Assembly (NCBI RefSeq): GCF_006717095.1
Contig: NZ_VFQE01000002.1
Coordinates: 186,001 to 250,000, forward strand
Length of the DNA: 64,000 nt
Direction: 5' to 3'
Source of the DNA: Blastococcus colisei
Lineage (GTDB): Bacteria > Actinomycetota > Actinomycetes > Mycobacteriales > Geodermatophilaceae
The notes beneath the pieces are model-generated. The model did no database searches. It was not told where the DNA came from and saw only the letters and a list, made by a program, of their open reading frames with translations. Shown in pieces: positions 1-7,661 of the stretch. Position numbers and translations under genes: made by a program. Each line of letters starts with the position of its first letter. Position 1 is the first letter of the stretch.

Positions 1-58
1 CCCGCCGCTGGGCCCAGAGGGCCGTGTTGGCGGTGTTCAGGCCGCTGAAGGTGCTCAC
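1..58 (-). CDS. flgK: Flagellar hook-associated protein FlgK, N-terminal fragment
   Basis: Only the first 19 codons are in the window; the gene runs off the left edge. Read from GTG at 58 leftwards the peptide is STFSGLNTANTALWAQRR after the start residue, which matches the conserved FlgK/HAP1 N-terminus (helix just before the NIANVNTPGY-type motif). FlgK forms the junction between hook and filament. The start lies one base after the stop of flgN, the gene for its likely chaperone, so the two form one leftward unit. The fragment is short, but sequence and context agree. Confidence 0.8.
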   Translation of the reverse strand, partial: MSTFSGLNTANTALWAQRR

Positions 59-59
59 G

Positions 60-545
60 TCAGAGTGCTCCGTCCAGGGTGACCGCCCGGTGGGCACCGT
101 CGGCGTGCCGGCCGGTGGCGCCGTAGGTGCCGGCCGAGGGGGTCCGGGTCTGCAGGAGGACGTCGCCGATGGCGGCGAGGCCACCCTCGACGAGCTCCCG
201 GTTGGCGTCGGAGAGGCTGCGCAGGTCGGTCATCAGCGCCAGCAGCGCCTCGTGGTGCTTGGCGAAGAGGTCGCCCCAGGGCGCGGGAGCGGCATCGGCG
301 ACCTGCCGCAAGGAGGGGTCGGCGCCGATGCCGAGGGACAGCGCGATGGCCTCGGTGGCAGCGGCCCGTTCGACCTCCAGGGTGCGCAGCTGGTCGAGGA
401 TCACCTCGATCTCGTGCGCGATGCGCGCCAGCCAGCGGGTCTTGCCCGTGAGGATCAGGTACTGCTTCTCCTCGGCCTTGAACAGCAGGAGGTCCAGGAG
501 CTCCTGCTCCCGCCACAGCAACGACGACAAGCGCTGGTAGTCCAC
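60..545 (-). CDS. flgN: FlgN-type flagellar export chaperone
   Basis: This is a 161-residue, mostly helical protein. It starts at GTG 545 (VDYQRLSSLLWREQELLDLL), preceded by GGAGAGG; the open frame extends further upstream, but that part is low-complexity Arg/Gly and not protein-like. The repeated Leu-rich N-terminal helix, the KAEEKQYL segment and the conserved WLARIAHE region fit the FlgN family. FlgN binds the C-termini of the hook-associated proteins FlgK and FlgL in the cytosol and delivers them to the flagellar export gate. Its immediate neighbour flgK supports this. It is divergently transcribed from the sigma factor gene. Confidence 0.75.
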   Translation of the reverse strand: MDYQRLSSLLWREQELLDLLLFKAEEKQYLILTGKTRWLARIAHEIEVILDQLRTLEVERAAATEAIALSLGIGADPSLRQVADAAPAPWGDLFAKHHEALLALMTDLRSLSDANRELVEGGLAAIGDVLLQTRTPSAGTYGATGRHADGAHRAVTLDGAL

Positions 546-616
546 GTGTCCACCGCCTCTCCGTCGTCTCGCTCCGCCGCCACCGGGGTACGCCCGGCGC
601 GTTCTTCGTCGACCTG

Positions 617-644
617 GCTTCGGCACCCGCCGGAGCACCCTCAA
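617..644 (-). promoter_or_regulatory. Possible sigma-28-type promoter for flgN-flgK
   Basis: On the minus strand TTGA (644-641) is followed after 16 bases by GCCGAAGC (624-617). The spacing and the GCCGA core equal those of the motifs before the sigma gene, fliC, flgB, flbD and fliM. The -35 half (GGCTTGAG instead of GGCTCAAG) is imperfect, so this is the weaker member of the set. It lies about 70 bases upstream of the flgN start. Confidence 0.4.
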
Positions 645-665
645 GCCGAAGCCGCCAAGTGGGGC

Positions 666-693
666 TCAAGTTCGGGAGGAAATGTGCCGAGGG
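666..693 (+). promoter_or_regulatory. Sigma-28-type promoter before the sigma factor gene
   Basis: GGGCTCAAG (TCAA at 666-669), 16 bases, then GCCGAGGG (686-693). The layout matches the enteric FliA / Bacillus SigD consensus (TAAA, about 15, GCCGATAA) and the sites before fliC, flgB, flbD and fliM. It sits about 40 bases before the GTG of the sigma gene, so the sigma factor probably controls its own gene. Confidence 0.6.
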
Positions 694-731
694 CGGTGCC
701 ACCCCGTCCCCGGTCAGCCGAGAAGTAGGGC

Positions 732-1673
732 GTGAGCCCAGCCCGTGCCGTCGCGACCGAGCGCTTCCACCGTGAGCGGGTCCCCGTCGAGCGAGGTGCA
801 TCCGGCCGCACCGCGCACCCGTCCAAGGCGCACGGCCAGGCGCAGGTCGACGCCCTCGTCACCGCGCACCTGCCTCTGGCGTCGTTCGCGGTGAACGCCG
901 TCGCCGCGCGCATCTCGCTGCCCGCACACGTCAGCCGCGAGGACCTGTTGTCGTGCGCGCACGTGGCGCTGGTGGAGGTGGCCAAGCGCTTCGACCCCTC
1001 GGCCGGCGCGACCTTTTCCACCTACGCTCTGGCCCGGCTGCAGGGCGCCGTCCTCGATGAGCTGCGCTCCGGTGACTGGGCCAGCCGCTCGGTGCGCGCT
1101 GCCGCCCGGCGCACCGACGCCGCCGCCGACGCGCTGACGATCTCGCTGGGTCGGCCGCCGACCCGCGAGGAGCTGGCCGCCAGCCTCGGGGTCCCGCGGA
1201 CCGAGCTGGACAGCCTGCAGGTCGACGTCCACCGCGCCGTCATGGTCAGCATCGACGCCGAGACCACCGCCGACGGCGGCTCGCTGGACCTGCCCGACAC
1301 CGGGGAGTCACCCGAGCGGGTGTTGCTGCGCGGTGAGCGGGCCCGGCACCTGCATGCGGCGATCCGGGCCCTGCCCGACCGGCTCGACGAGGTGATCGAG
1401 CGCAATTTCTTCGGTGACGAATCACTGACCGACATCGCCAGGGACCTCGGCGTCACCCTCTCTCGCGTCTCGCAGATGCGCGCCCGGGCGCTGACCCTGC
1501 TGCACGCCGCGATGAGCGAGGTGTGGGAGGGCCGGACGGTGCCGGCCGACGGCGGGGTCCGGGCCCGCAACCAGCAACTCGCCTACGTCGACCGCGTGGC
1601 CGGCCGCAGCGGGACCCCGGCGCCGCGCATCCCGTGGTCCCCGTCCCCCGAGGGCGCCGCGCGCACCGCCTGA
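732..1673 (+). CDS. fliA: RNA polymerase sigma factor, FliA/SigD/WhiG type
   Basis: A 313-residue sigma-70 family protein of the flagellar (group 3) class. Region 2 lies at about residues 37-120 and includes the conserved EDLLSCAHVALVEVAKRFDP and FSTYALARLQGAVLDELR segments. Region 3 is at about 121-170. Region 4 is at about 213-258 (LPDRLDEVIERNFF...SLTDIARDLGV) with a helix-turn-helix for the -35 element. No region 1.1 is present. It would direct RNA polymerase to the TCAA-N16-GCCGA promoters found across the cluster. The GTG start at 732 follows its own putative promoter. About 50 residues at the C-terminus after region 4 have no recognised domain. The neighbours are flgN-flgK (divergent) and fliC (downstream). 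Confidence 0.88.
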   Translation: MSPARAVATERFHRERVPVERGASGRTAHPSKAHGQAQVDALVTAHLPLASFAVNAVAARISLPAHVSREDLLSCAHVALVEVAKRFDPSAGATFSTYALARLQGAVLDELRSGDWASRSVRAAARRTDAAADALTISLGRPPTREELAASLGVPRTELDSLQVDVHRAVMVSIDAETTADGGSLDLPDTGESPERVLLRGERARHLHAAIRALPDRLDEVIERNFFGDESLTDIARDLGVTLSRVSQMRARALTLLHAAMSEVWEGRTVPADGGVRARNQQLAYVDRVAGRSGTPAPRIPWSPSPEGAARTA

Positions 1674-1702
1674 CCCGGCCGAGAAAAAGTCGCGCTCTCG
1701 GC

Positions 1703-1730
1703 TCAAGACCCTGCCGTCCCGAGCCGAAGA
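1703..1730 (+). promoter_or_regulatory. Sigma-28-type promoter of fliC
   Basis: CGGCTCAAG with TCAA at 1703-1706, 16 bases, then GCCGAAGA at 1723-1730. Flagellin genes are the classic target of FliA/SigD. The start codon of fliC is about 70 bases downstream and has a strong AAGGAGG site. Confidence 0.65.
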
Positions 1731-1800
1731 CCTATGCGTACCACCCCGCAGCACGGATGCAGCGGGAACCATCAAGGCCTGAAATCCAAGGAGGATCATC

Positions 1801-2634
1801 ATGGGTCTGCGCATCAACCAGAACATCGCCGCCCTCAACGCTCACCGGAACCTGTCGATCACCGACAACCAGATGAACAAGTCGCTGGAGAAGCTGTCCT
1901 CCGGCTTCCGGATCAACCGTGCCGCCGACGACGCGGCCGGTCTGGCGATCTCCGAGGGCCTGCGCTCGCAGGTCGGTGGCCTCAAGGTCGCCGTCCGCAA
2001 CGCGCAGGACGGCGTCTCCGTCGTGCAGACGGCGGAAGGTGCTCTCACCGAGGTCCACGCCATCCTCCAGCGGGTGCGTGACCTCACCGTCCAGGCGGGC
2101 AACACCGGCGTGGTCACCGAGACCGCCCGCGGCTACATCGCCAAGGAGGTCAACGAGCTCGCCGGCGCGTTGACCGACATCGCCAACCGGACGGACTTCA
2201 ACGGCACCAAGCTGCTGAACGGCAGCGCCTCCAGCCTGACGTTCCAGACCGGTGCCAACGGCGGCGAGACGGTCAGCGTCAGCCTGAGCAACGTCACCAC
2301 GGTGGCGACGGCGGTCTCCGGCGTGGCCACGAACATGGCGGCCTCGGGCACGTACAGCGCGTCGGCCGACCTGGCGACGATCGACAGCCAGATCGGGACG
2401 GTGTCGCAGTCCCGCGCCACCCTCGGTGCCTCGCAGAACCGCTTCGAGAGCACCATCAACTCGCTCAACGTCTCGATCGAGAACCTGAGCGCGTCGGAGA
2501 GCCGGGTCCGCGACGCCGACATGGCACAGGAGATGGTCGGGTTCACCCGGGCCCAGATCCTGTCCCAGGCCGGCACCGCGATGCTCGCGCAGGCCAACCA
2601 GGCCTCGCAGGGCGTCCTGTCGCTGCTCCGCTGA
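1801..2634 (+). CDS. fliC: Flagellin
   Basis: A 277-residue flagellin, the filament subunit exported through the flagellar type III system. The N-terminal D0/D1 helices (GLRINQNIAALNAHRNLSIT, then SGFRINRAADDAAGLAISE) and the C-terminal ones (ESRVRDADMAQEMVGFTRAQ, ending in QGVLSLLR) are complete. The variable middle is only about 50 residues, so this is a short flagellin with almost no surface domain. ATG 1801 has a near-perfect AAGGAGG eight bases upstream. It has its own sigma-28-type promoter and a strong terminator. The middle is rich in Ser and Thr, which suits the glycosyltransferase found downstream; that link is inferred. Confidence 0.95.
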   Translation: MGLRINQNIAALNAHRNLSITDNQMNKSLEKLSSGFRINRAADDAAGLAISEGLRSQVGGLKVAVRNAQDGVSVVQTAEGALTEVHAILQRVRDLTVQAGNTGVVTETARGYIAKEVNELAGALTDIANRTDFNGTKLLNGSASSLTFQTGANGGETVSVSLSNVTTVATAVSGVATNMAASGTYSASADLATIDSQIGTVSQSRATLGASQNRFESTINSLNVSIENLSASESRVRDADMAQEMVGFTRAQILSQAGTAMLAQANQASQGVLSLLR

Positions 2635-2685
2635 TCCCCGATCAGCTGAGCAGCTGAGGAGCAGACCCTCAGCACCACCCCGGGT

Positions 2686-2715
2686 GAGGGGGGAGGCCCT
2701 CGTGCCTCCCCCCTC
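2686..2715 (+). terminator. Terminator after fliC
   Basis: A perfect 12-bp stem (GAGGGGGGAGGC / GCCTCCCCCCTC) with a 6-base loop lies 52 bases after the fliC stop. There is no clear U-tract, as is common in high-GC genomes. It should separate abundant flagellin transcription from fliD. Confidence 0.65.
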
Positions 2716-2756
2716 GCTCGCTTCGTCCCTCGTCCGTCGACCCAGGAGCCAGTGAC

Positions 2757-4109
2757 ATGACGATGAGCATCAACACCGGCCTGGTGTCCGGGATCGACGC
2801 CGGGTCACTCGTCAGCCAGCTCCTGCAGGTCGAGGCCGCCCCCCAGACCGCGCTCAAGTCCCGGCTGGCCACCAGCCAGGTCACCGCCAGCGCCTACCGG
2901 ACCGTCAACAGCGCACTGCAGGCCCTGACCACCAAGGCCGGATCGCTGCTCGAGCCCGATGGGTTCAGCAGCGCCAAGGGCAGCAGCACCTCCACCGGCG
3001 TGACCGTCACGACGACGTCGTCGGCCACCCCGGGCTCGCTGACCTTCACCGTCGCCAAGGTCGCCACGACCGCCGCCAGCGTGAGCGCCGACCGCTGGGC
3101 GACGACGAGCGACCCGGCGGGAATCACCACCCTCGACATCCGCAGCGCCGACGGGAGCACCAGCAAGGGCACCGTCGCCCTGGACGGCACCGAATCGCTC
3201 ACGCAGGTCGCGGCCAAGATCAACGCCGACAGCGCTCTCGGACTCACGGCGTCGGCCGTGCAGGTCGCACCGGGGCAGTTCGCGCTCCAGATCAGCGCGA
3301 GCACGTCCGGCCAGGCGGCCGGCTTCTCCGTCGTCGGCAACAAGACCTTCGACCCCACCAGCATCGGCCAGGACGCCGAGCTGACGGTGGGCGCCGACAC
3401 CGCCACCACCACGGCCTACACGATCCGCTCCGCGAGCAACACGTTCGAGGGGGTGCTGGCCGGCGCGACCTTCACGGTGACGAAGGAGGAGACCACGCCG
3501 GTGACGGTCACCGTCGCCGCGGACCCCGACGCCGTCGCGAGCAAGGTCTCCTCGCTGGTCGACGCGGTCAACAACGCCCTGTCCACGATCAAGACCTACA
3601 CCAACAACGCCCAGGGCAGCACCGCCGCGCTGCGGGGCGAGTACGCGGTCACGTCGATCAGCAGCCAGCTTCTCCAGGCGGTGTCCGACGCCGTCGGCAG
3701 CGACGGCTCACCGGCCCGGATCGGGATCGAGCTCACCCGCGACGGCACGATCGAATTCGACGCGGAGAAGTTCACCGCCGCCCTCCAGACGACGCCCGAC
3801 CTCGCCCAGCGGCTGGTGACCGGTTCGGGGACGAGCGGCGATCCGGGTGCTGTCGCGGGAATCGCCGGACGGGTCCGCGAGGTGGCCGAGATCGCCTCGA
3901 ACGCGACCACCGGCACGCTGAGCTCCCTGGCCAAGGGCCAGGACTCCCTGGCCCGCGACATCAAGGACCGCATCGCCGACTGGGACGTGCGCCTTGCCAA
4001 GCGCAAGGTGACGCTCACCCGCCAGTTCACCGCCATGGAGACCGCGCTGAGCTCCCTGCAGAACCAGTCCAACTGGCTGGCCGGTCAGCTCAGCTCGCTG
4101 CCGTCGTAG
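2757..4109 (+). CDS. fliD: Flagellar filament cap protein FliD
   Basis: A 450-residue FliD/HAP2. The N-terminus (INTGLVSGIDAGSLVSQLLQ) carries the family signature for the D0 region. The C-terminal FliD_C part (about 230-440) ends in a long coiled coil with WDVRLAKRKVTLTRQFTAME and SSLQNQSNWLAGQLSSL. FliD caps the growing filament and helps newly exported flagellin to fold. ATG 2757 is preceded by AGGAG; a second in-frame ATG follows two codons later. It precedes fliS, the usual order. Confidence 0.93.
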   Translation: MTMSINTGLVSGIDAGSLVSQLLQVEAAPQTALKSRLATSQVTASAYRTVNSALQALTTKAGSLLEPDGFSSAKGSSTSTGVTVTTTSSATPGSLTFTVAKVATTAASVSADRWATTSDPAGITTLDIRSADGSTSKGTVALDGTESLTQVAAKINADSALGLTASAVQVAPGQFALQISASTSGQAAGFSVVGNKTFDPTSIGQDAELTVGADTATTTAYTIRSASNTFEGVLAGATFTVTKEETTPVTVTVAADPDAVASKVSSLVDAVNNALSTIKTYTNNAQGSTAALRGEYAVTSISSQLLQAVSDAVGSDGSPARIGIELTRDGTIEFDAEKFTAALQTTPDLAQRLVTGSGTSGDPGAVAGIAGRVREVAEIASNATTGTLSSLAKGQDSLARDIKDRIADWDVRLAKRKVTLTRQFTAMETALSSLQNQSNWLAGQLSSLPS

Positions 4110-4163
4110 TCCTGACGCCGCCAGTCCCGCCCGCTCGACTCTTCGTTCCAGGAGCCCTTCCCG

Positions 4164-4550
4164 ATGAGTGCCGCTTCGCTTCGCGCCCGCTACCTCGGTG
4201 ACGCTGTCGCCACCGCCTCACCGCAGCAGGTGCTGGTGATGCTCTACGACCGGCTGGCCCTCGACCTGGAACGGGCCCAGGCCGCGGTCTCCGCCGGGGA
4301 CCGGGCCGGGACCAACGAACAGTTGCAGCACGCGCAGGCGATCGTCCTCGAGCTGCTCTCGAGCCTCCGGGTGGATGCCTGGGAGGGAGGTCCCCGGCTG
4401 GCGGCCCTCTACAACTGGCTGAACGGCGAGATGGTGCAGGCGAACGTGAAGATGGACGGCAACCGCATCTCGGCCTGCCGGCAGGTCGTCGAGCCGCTGC
4501 GCGACGCGTGGCGGCAGGCCGCTGCCTCGCTGGTCGGCGCCTCGTCATGA
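4164..4550 (+). CDS. fliS: Flagellin export chaperone FliS
   Basis: A 128-residue FliS. Visible features are the N-terminal RARYLGDAVATASPQQVLVMLYDRLALDLERA stretch (split here: YLGDAVATASPQQ and VLVMLYDRLALDL), the HAQAIVLELLSSL helix and the LYNWLN motif. FliS binds the C-terminus of flagellin in the cytosol, prevents premature polymerisation and hands it to FlhA. ATG 4164 has AGGAG nearby. Its last four bases overlap the start of the next gene (ATGA). Confidence 0.92.
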   Translation: MSAASLRARYLGDAVATASPQQVLVMLYDRLALDLERAQAAVSAGDRAGTNEQLQHAQAIVLELLSSLRVDAWEGGPRLAALYNWLNGEMVQANVKMDGNRISACRQVVEPLRDAWRQAAASLVGASS

Positions 4551-4990
4551 CCGGGGTGAGCCCGGTGGGTGGCGGGTCCGCCGCGGGCTTCGGCTACACC
4601 CCCTACACACCGCCGTCGGCATCGGAGGGCTCCGGCAAGCGGCAGCGGGAGCGGGAGCGGAAGGAGCGTCGCGCACCGGTCGACTGGCACGACGCCCTCA
4701 CCGAACTGGAGGGGGAGGTCCTCGCCGCGGAGCAGACCCTCGCCCGCGGCCGGGCCGAGGAGATCGCCGCCTGGGGACGACGCTCCGAGGACTGGGTGCC
4801 CCCCGCCGGGCTCGGCCCACTGCCCGAGGACCTGCGCGAGCGGGCCGCCCGGCTGCTGCAGCACCAGCTGGCGGTCGCCGAGGCGCTGGTCGAGCGGATC
4901 ACGCAGTCCCAGAAGCAGCGCGACGTCGCCGCTCGCATGTCCTACGGCGCCGAGCGACCGGTCGCGTCGTTCATCGACCGAGCGCTCTGA
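4547..4990 (+). CDS. Possible FliT-like flagellar protein
   Basis: A 147-residue protein that starts in the ATGA overlapping the fliS stop. After a Gly/Ser/Pro-rich N-terminus it is highly charged (KRQRERERKERR) and then predicted helical: DALTELEGEVLAAEQTLARG and LRERAARLLQHQLAVAEALV. I see no sequence motif that proves FliT, but its size, helical make-up and place directly after fliD-fliS are those of FliT, the FliD chaperone. It could also be a lineage-specific filament assembly factor. Confidence 0.6.
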   Translation: MTGVSPVGGGSAAGFGYTPYTPPSASEGSGKRQRERERKERRAPVDWHDALTELEGEVLAAEQTLARGRAEEIAAWGRRSEDWVPPAGLGPLPEDLRERAARLLQHQLAVAEALVERITQSQKQRDVAARMSYGAERPVASFIDRAL

Positions 4991-5142
4991 GCTCATCGCC
5001 GTCCACCCCGGATTGCCGTCCCTGACGGAACCCGTCGGGTGCATCGACTGCCGATGACATCAGGGGCGTGCCGGGACCTGAGGCCGGGCCCGTCCCGCGC
5101 GGCCGATCCGCCGGTAGCAGCTCCAGACAGAAGGGTTCCCCC

Positions 5143-6234
5143 ATGCGCGTCCTCCTCACCCACGCGATCGCCAATGGCTCCACCTACTACCGCATCGAGG
5201 AGCCGGCCCGAGCGGTGCAGGACGCGGGCCTGGGCATCGAGGTCGCCGTCGCGCGGGGTATCACCACCACGGTCCGCCCGCTGTCCGACGGCGCCGAGCC
5301 GGAGGTGGCCGAGGCCGACGCCCAGGGCGCGGACGTCGTCGTCCTCCAGACCCCCAAGACCGCGGCGATGCTCCAGACCCAGCGCGTGCTCCAGGCCCAG
5401 GGCGTCGCCGTCGTCGTGGAGATCGACGACCTGCTCTCCGGGGTGCCCTTCGGCCACATGGGGCACGACGCCCTGATGCGGCACCGCATGGGTGACTTCA
5501 CGCTCCAGGCCGCCCGCGAGGCGGACTTCGTGACGACGTCGACGCCGCTGCTGCTCCAGGAGTACGCCAGGCACGGGCGAGGGGCCGTCATCGAGAATGC
5601 CATCCCCCGGCGGATCGCCGAGCTGCCGCCGGCGTACGAACGGAGCGCGGGAACCGTGACGATCGGGTGGACCGGCAACGTCATGGGCCACCCCTACGAC
5701 CTCCAGGAGATGGGGTCGGGGCTCCAGCAGGCGCTGGACCGGACGGAGTCGGAGAGCCGGCTGCTCATCCTCGGGCAGAAGTGGGACCTCCGGGAGCGGT
5801 TGGGTCTTCCCGAGGAGCCGGACGAGGTGCCGTGGCTCATGAACGTGGACTCCTACGTCGCGCGGATGGGTGAGCTCTTCGACATCGGCATCGCCCCCCT
5901 GCGCGTGGACCGGTTCAACACGGCGAAGAGCTGGCTCAAGCCCCTGGAGTACTCGGCGCGGGGCGTCTACTGCGTGCGCGCCCGGACCGACGAGTACGAG
6001 CGGCTCGGGCTGGGGATGCCGGCCCGGTCGGCCAAGGACTGGGCGAAGTGGCTCATGCTCGGGGTCAAGGACGGCGACCGGCAGCGTGAGGTCGCGGCGG
6101 CGGCTCGCGAGCAGGTCCTGGCCCACCACCTGACCGAGCACACCGCCGAGCGGTGGGCGGCCGCCTGGCGGACGGCACGTGACAACCGGACGCGCGCCCT
6201 CGGCGGCGGCCGCCTCGTTCCCGCACGTTCCTGA
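5143..6234 (+). CDS. Glycosyltransferase, probably for flagellin
   Basis: A 363-residue protein resembling GT-B glycosyltransferases. The N-terminal half begins MRVLLTHAIANGSTYYRIEE and has a Rossmann-like pattern (GADVVVLQTPK, AVVVEIDDLLSG). The C-terminal half includes TIGWTGNVMGHPYDLQ, FDIGIAPLRVDRFNTAKSWL and KPLEYSARGVYCV, like the donor-binding region of group 1 transferases that use nucleotide sugars. ATG 5143 is preceded by AGAAGGG. It lies between the filament genes and the basal-body operon, and fliC is short with a Ser/Thr-rich centre, so O-glycosylation of flagellin is the likely role. The acceptor and sugar are unknown. Confidence 0.72.
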   Translation: MRVLLTHAIANGSTYYRIEEPARAVQDAGLGIEVAVARGITTTVRPLSDGAEPEVAEADAQGADVVVLQTPKTAAMLQTQRVLQAQGVAVVVEIDDLLSGVPFGHMGHDALMRHRMGDFTLQAAREADFVTTSTPLLLQEYARHGRGAVIENAIPRRIAELPPAYERSAGTVTIGWTGNVMGHPYDLQEMGSGLQQALDRTESESRLLILGQKWDLRERLGLPEEPDEVPWLMNVDSYVARMGELFDIGIAPLRVDRFNTAKSWLKPLEYSARGVYCVRARTDEYERLGLGMPARSAKDWAKWLMLGVKDGDRQREVAAAAREQVLAHHLTEHTAERWAAAWRTARDNRTRALGGGRLVPARS

Positions 6235-6249
6235 CCGACCCGTTTCCTG

Positions 6250-6284
6250 AACGCCCCGTCGCCGGCTCCCGGCGGCGGGGCGTT
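6250..6284 (+). terminator. Terminator after the glycosyltransferase
   Basis: Inverted repeat AACGCCCCG...CGGGGCGTT, with inner CGCCGG/CCGGCG pairing around a short loop, begins 16 bases after the stop. It is a strong GC-rich hairpin. Confidence 0.6.
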
Positions 6285-6446
6285 CGTGCATGTGCGCCCA
6301 GGATCGGCCGCCCACGGGCCGGTAACCACGAAAGCCGACAACTCCCCCGTCCCGGTCGGCTCAGGACACGGCCAGGTCACCGCTGGCCACACCCGCCACG
6401 GTCACCCCATCCGGCCACCGGTGTCCCTCGCGTGGCGGAGCGAGGG

Positions 6447-6474
6447 TCAGCCCGGCCGGGCCGGATGCCGATGA
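6447..6474 (+). promoter_or_regulatory. Sigma-28-type promoter of the flgB operon
   Basis: GGTCAG (TCAG 6447-6450), 16 bases, then GCCGATGA (6467-6474), a full match of the -10 core. It is the only such site before the 11-kb flgB-flgE operon. It also rules out the upstream ATGs at 6471 and before as the flgB start. Confidence 0.6.
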
Positions 6475-6596
6475 AAGAGCTGCACGGACAGCACCACCTC
6501 GCCATGGATCGGCGGACCCCGCACTCGCTCGCGAGTGCCCTTCCGCGTACCCCGGAGGTCGAACGTGTCCTGCTGCGCCCGTCGGCGACCCGCTCC

Positions 6597-6944
6597 ATGA
6601 TCGGCGAGATCACCCCCGCCGCGCTGCACGCCAGCCTCTCGGGGCTGGCTCAGCGCTCGCGGGTCACCGCCGACAACCTCGCGAACGTCAACACCCCGGG
6701 ATTCCTCGCCGGCCGAGTCGACTTCGAGTCCTCGCTGCGCGGCGCCCTGCGCAACGGCGAGACCCCCGAGATCAACGGTGGCACGGTCGCTCGCTCGCTC
6801 GAGCCGACCAACACCAACGGCAACAACGTCAACCTCGACGCGGAGACGCTGATCGCCACCGAGACGGGCCTGCGCTACCAGCTGGCCCTGAACGCGCTCG
6901 ACGGCAAGTACAACAGCATCCGCACCGCCCTCAGGACGCAGTGA
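6597..6944 (+). CDS. flgB: Flagellar proximal rod protein FlgB
   Basis: With a start at ATG 6597 (MIGEITPAALHASLSGLAQR) this is 115 residues, close to the usual FlgB length. It carries the rod-protein signature ADNLANVNTPGFLA and ends in the helical LRYQLALNALDGKYNSIRTA. FlgB is the first rod subunit above the MS ring. The open frame continues 55 codons upstream, but that part overlaps the putative promoter at 6447-6474; a CGGAGG at 6552 leaves some doubt about the exact start. flgC follows after one base. Confidence 0.88.
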   Translation: MIGEITPAALHASLSGLAQRSRVTADNLANVNTPGFLAGRVDFESSLRGALRNGETPEINGGTVARSLEPTNTNGNNVNLDAETLIATETGLRYQLALNALDGKYNSIRTALRTQ

Positions 6945-6945
6945 G

Positions 6946-7350
6946 ATGGCCATGTTCGACACGCTCGGGATCTCCGGGTCCGGCCTCATGGTCCACCGCA
7001 AGTGGCTCGACGCCGTCTCGGACAACATCTCCAACATCAACACGGTCCGGCGCACCGACGAGGACGCGTTCCAGGAGCGGTTCATCGTCGCGCAGTCGGT
7101 GGACTACGGCTCGGGGGAAGGCGGCGTCCGCGTCGCACGCGCCGAGTTCGGCGACCCCGAGGGCCGCATGGTCTACCAGCCCGACCACCCGCTCGCCGAC
7201 GACGAGGGCTACGTCAAGTACCCCGACATCGACCTCGGTGACCAGATGACCCAGCTGCTGATGGCGCAGCGCGGGTACCAGGCGAACCTCGCGGTCGTGG
7301 AACGCGCCACGAACATGTACCAGGCTGCGCTGCAGCTCGGGAAGGGCTGA
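6946..7350 (+). CDS. flgC: Flagellar rod protein FlgC
   Basis: A 134-residue proximal rod protein. The N-terminal ISGSGLMVHRKWLDAVSDNI and NISNINTV match the FlgC rod motif. The C-terminal helix (MTQLLMAQRGYQANLAVVER, ATNMYQAALQLGKG) is the conserved Flg_bbr_C region. It assembles with FlgB and FliE as the drive-shaft base. It is translated right after flgB and followed by fliE two bases later. Confidence 0.93.
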   Translation: MAMFDTLGISGSGLMVHRKWLDAVSDNISNINTVRRTDEDAFQERFIVAQSVDYGSGEGGVRVARAEFGDPEGRMVYQPDHPLADDEGYVKYPDIDLGDQMTQLLMAQRGYQANLAVVERATNMYQAALQLGKG

Positions 7351-7352
7351 CC

Positions 7353-7661
7353 ATGACGTCCCCCATCGGCGGGATCGTCCCCGTCGGCCTCGGCGCGATC
7401 GGCGGCGTCACCGAACCCGGTGTCCAGGCCGGCGCGGACGCCGACGGCTTCGCCTCGGTCCTGGCATCGACGTTCGACAGGCTGCAGGGCACCCAGAACG
7501 CCGCGGACGTCCTCGGCGCGAAGGCCGCCACCGGAGACCTGAAGGACGTGCACGACTACATCATCGCCAGGACCGAGGCGTCCCTGGCCACCGAGATGGT
7601 CGTGACCTTCAAGAACAAGGCCGTTGAGGCCTTCAACGAGATCATGAGGATGCCTGTCTGA
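7353..7661 (+). CDS. fliE: Flagellar hook-basal body protein FliE
   Basis: A 102-residue FliE, the adaptor between the MS ring and the rod and one of the first exported proteins. The C-terminal half shows the family pattern LKDVHDYIIARTEASLATEM, then VTFKNKAVEAFNEIMRMPV. Its stop overlaps the ATG of fliF. Confidence 0.92.
   Translation: MTSPIGGIVPVGLGAIGGVTEPGVQAGADADGFASVLASTFDRLQGTQNAADVLGAKAATGDLKDVHDYIIARTEASLATEMVVTFKNKAVEAFNEIMRMPV

Noticed and set aside
5030-5057. Sigma-28-type promoter before the glycosyltransferase
   Set aside because: GCCGATGA at 5050-5057 fits, but the -35 position holds ACCC and the surrounding sequence does not match the other sites. Kept as undecided and not listed.
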